Positions 63,607 to 64,000 of a DNA stretch of 64,000 nt are shown piece by piece. The DNA comes from an uncultured bacterium. Lineage in GTDB: Bacteria; Bacillota; Clostridia; Oscillospirales; Oscillospiraceae. The notes beneath the pieces are model-generated. The model saw nothing but the letters and a program-made list of their open reading frames with translations, was not told the origin of the DNA and searched no databases. The DNA lies in contig CANDCH010000010.1 in assembly GCA_947383145.1 (NCBI GenBank), positions 1 through 64,000 on the forward strand, given 5' to 3'. The translations under genes were made by a program, and so were the position numbers. Position 1 is the first letter of the stretch. Every line of letters starts with the position of its first letter.

Positions 63607-64000
63607 ATGGAACATCCATATCTTTCGGTTCTGCGGCGGGAAAACGTGCCCGCGCTGGGCTGTACCGAGCCTGCCGCCGCCGCCCTGGCCGTGGCTAAGG
63701 CCAGGGAGGTTCTGGGCCGGCCGGTGGAGGCGCTGCGGCTGTTGGTCAGCGGAAACGTGCTGAAAAACGCCATGGGCGTGGGCATACCGGGCGCGCGGCA
63801 GCAGGGGCTGAAGACGGCCGCCGCGCTGGCGCTGGCCGGCGGGCGGTCCGAGGACGGGCTGGAGGTGCTCAAGGGCGTAACCGGCGCCCAGAGGGCCGAG
63901 GCGGAGCGGATTGCCCGGGCGGGCGTGATCCAAATTGAGCTGGCGTCCCGGCCGGAGACGCTGTACATTCGGGCGGAGTGCGCCGGGGGCGGAGACAGCG
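63607..64000 (+). CDS. cyuA: L-cysteine desulfidase/L-serine dehydratase-like protein (UPF0597), 3' truncated by the window
   Basis: First 131 codons from ATG 63607 (GAAAGGACG upstream), open to the window end. LSVLRRENVPALGCTEPAAA is the Fe-S cysteine/active-site signature of the CyuA/YhaM family; SGNVLKNAMGVGIPGARQQG follows. The family releases sulfide from L-cysteine. Likely a stand-alone gene after araC. Confidence 0.9.
   Translation, partial: MEHPYLSVLRRENVPALGCTEPAAAALAVAKAREVLGRPVEALRLLVSGNVLKNAMGVGIPGARQQGLKTAAALALAGGRSEDGLEVLKGVTGAQRAEAERIARAGVIQIELASRPETLYIRAECAGGGDS

Overview
The window is a high-GC Firmicutes chromosome segment. Sporulation genes (spoIIGA-sigE-sigG), a T-box leader, an FMN riboswitch, a BlaI/BlaR1 pair and the gene families present point to a spore-forming gut-type clostridium; placement near Oscillospiraceae (Flavonifractor/Lawsonibacter-like) is an inference from gene content and base composition, not a proven identification.

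Region 1 (1-12.9 kb) is accessory DNA. It opens with low-GC DNA (a truncated Sfp-type phosphopantetheinyl transferase and a coiled-coil/NPCBM-like membrane protein), then a complete IS5-family insertion sequence with terminal inverted repeats. From about 2.4 kb to 12.8 kb lies what looks like an integrative mobilizable element: a tyrosine integrase next to the 3' end of a tRNA-Pro gene, an excisionase-like protein, a MobL/MobP-type relaxase with a ribbon-helix-helix-like accessory protein, a wHTH protein, a secreted CHAP/NlpC-like protein and a small DUF6809-like protein. The outstanding cargo is a 1024-residue protein on the minus strand carrying the full motif series of eukaryotic cellular RNA-dependent RNA polymerases (RDR/QDE-1 type, double-psi beta-barrel), co-encoded with an overlapping unknown 287-residue protein. 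This is my lead candidate for an undescribed system.

Region 2 (12.9-33.6 kb) is core chromosome: cell-wall amidase, rsmA, DegV, then a translation/secretion cluster (trmD with a fused GNAT domain, rimM, khpA, rpsP, ffh, ylxM), the divergent yfmF-yfmH-lgt-folD run, vanZ, nth, glyA, rarA, a DUF951 protein, hisC and the spoIIGA-sigE-sigG sporulation block.

Region 3 (33.6-36.9 kb) is scarred: a feoB N-terminal remnant with a nonsense codon, palindromic repeats, a self-regulated blaI-blaR1 pair with two matching operators, and a TnpV remnant.

Region 4 (36.9-55.3 kb) is again mostly core: LysM-GH18 spore-type hydrolase, a CofE-like protein, mazF, alr, a lipoprotein, NAD(P)HX repair enzyme, a T-box controlled ybjQ-pheS-pheT group (PheT has an apparent duplicated tRNA-binding OB domain), a three-gene DUF488/dual-OB module, and the FMN-riboswitch-controlled ribD-ribE-ribBA-ribH operon in which ribE appears to start at CTG.

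Region 5 (55.3-64 kb) is a carbohydrate-uptake operon (solute-binding lipoprotein, two permeases, an unknown 541-residue protein, a UroD/MtaA-like protein with an intact zinc-thiol motif, and a SIS-domain protein) facing a divergent AraC regulator, followed by the start of an L-cysteine desulfidase gene that runs off the window.
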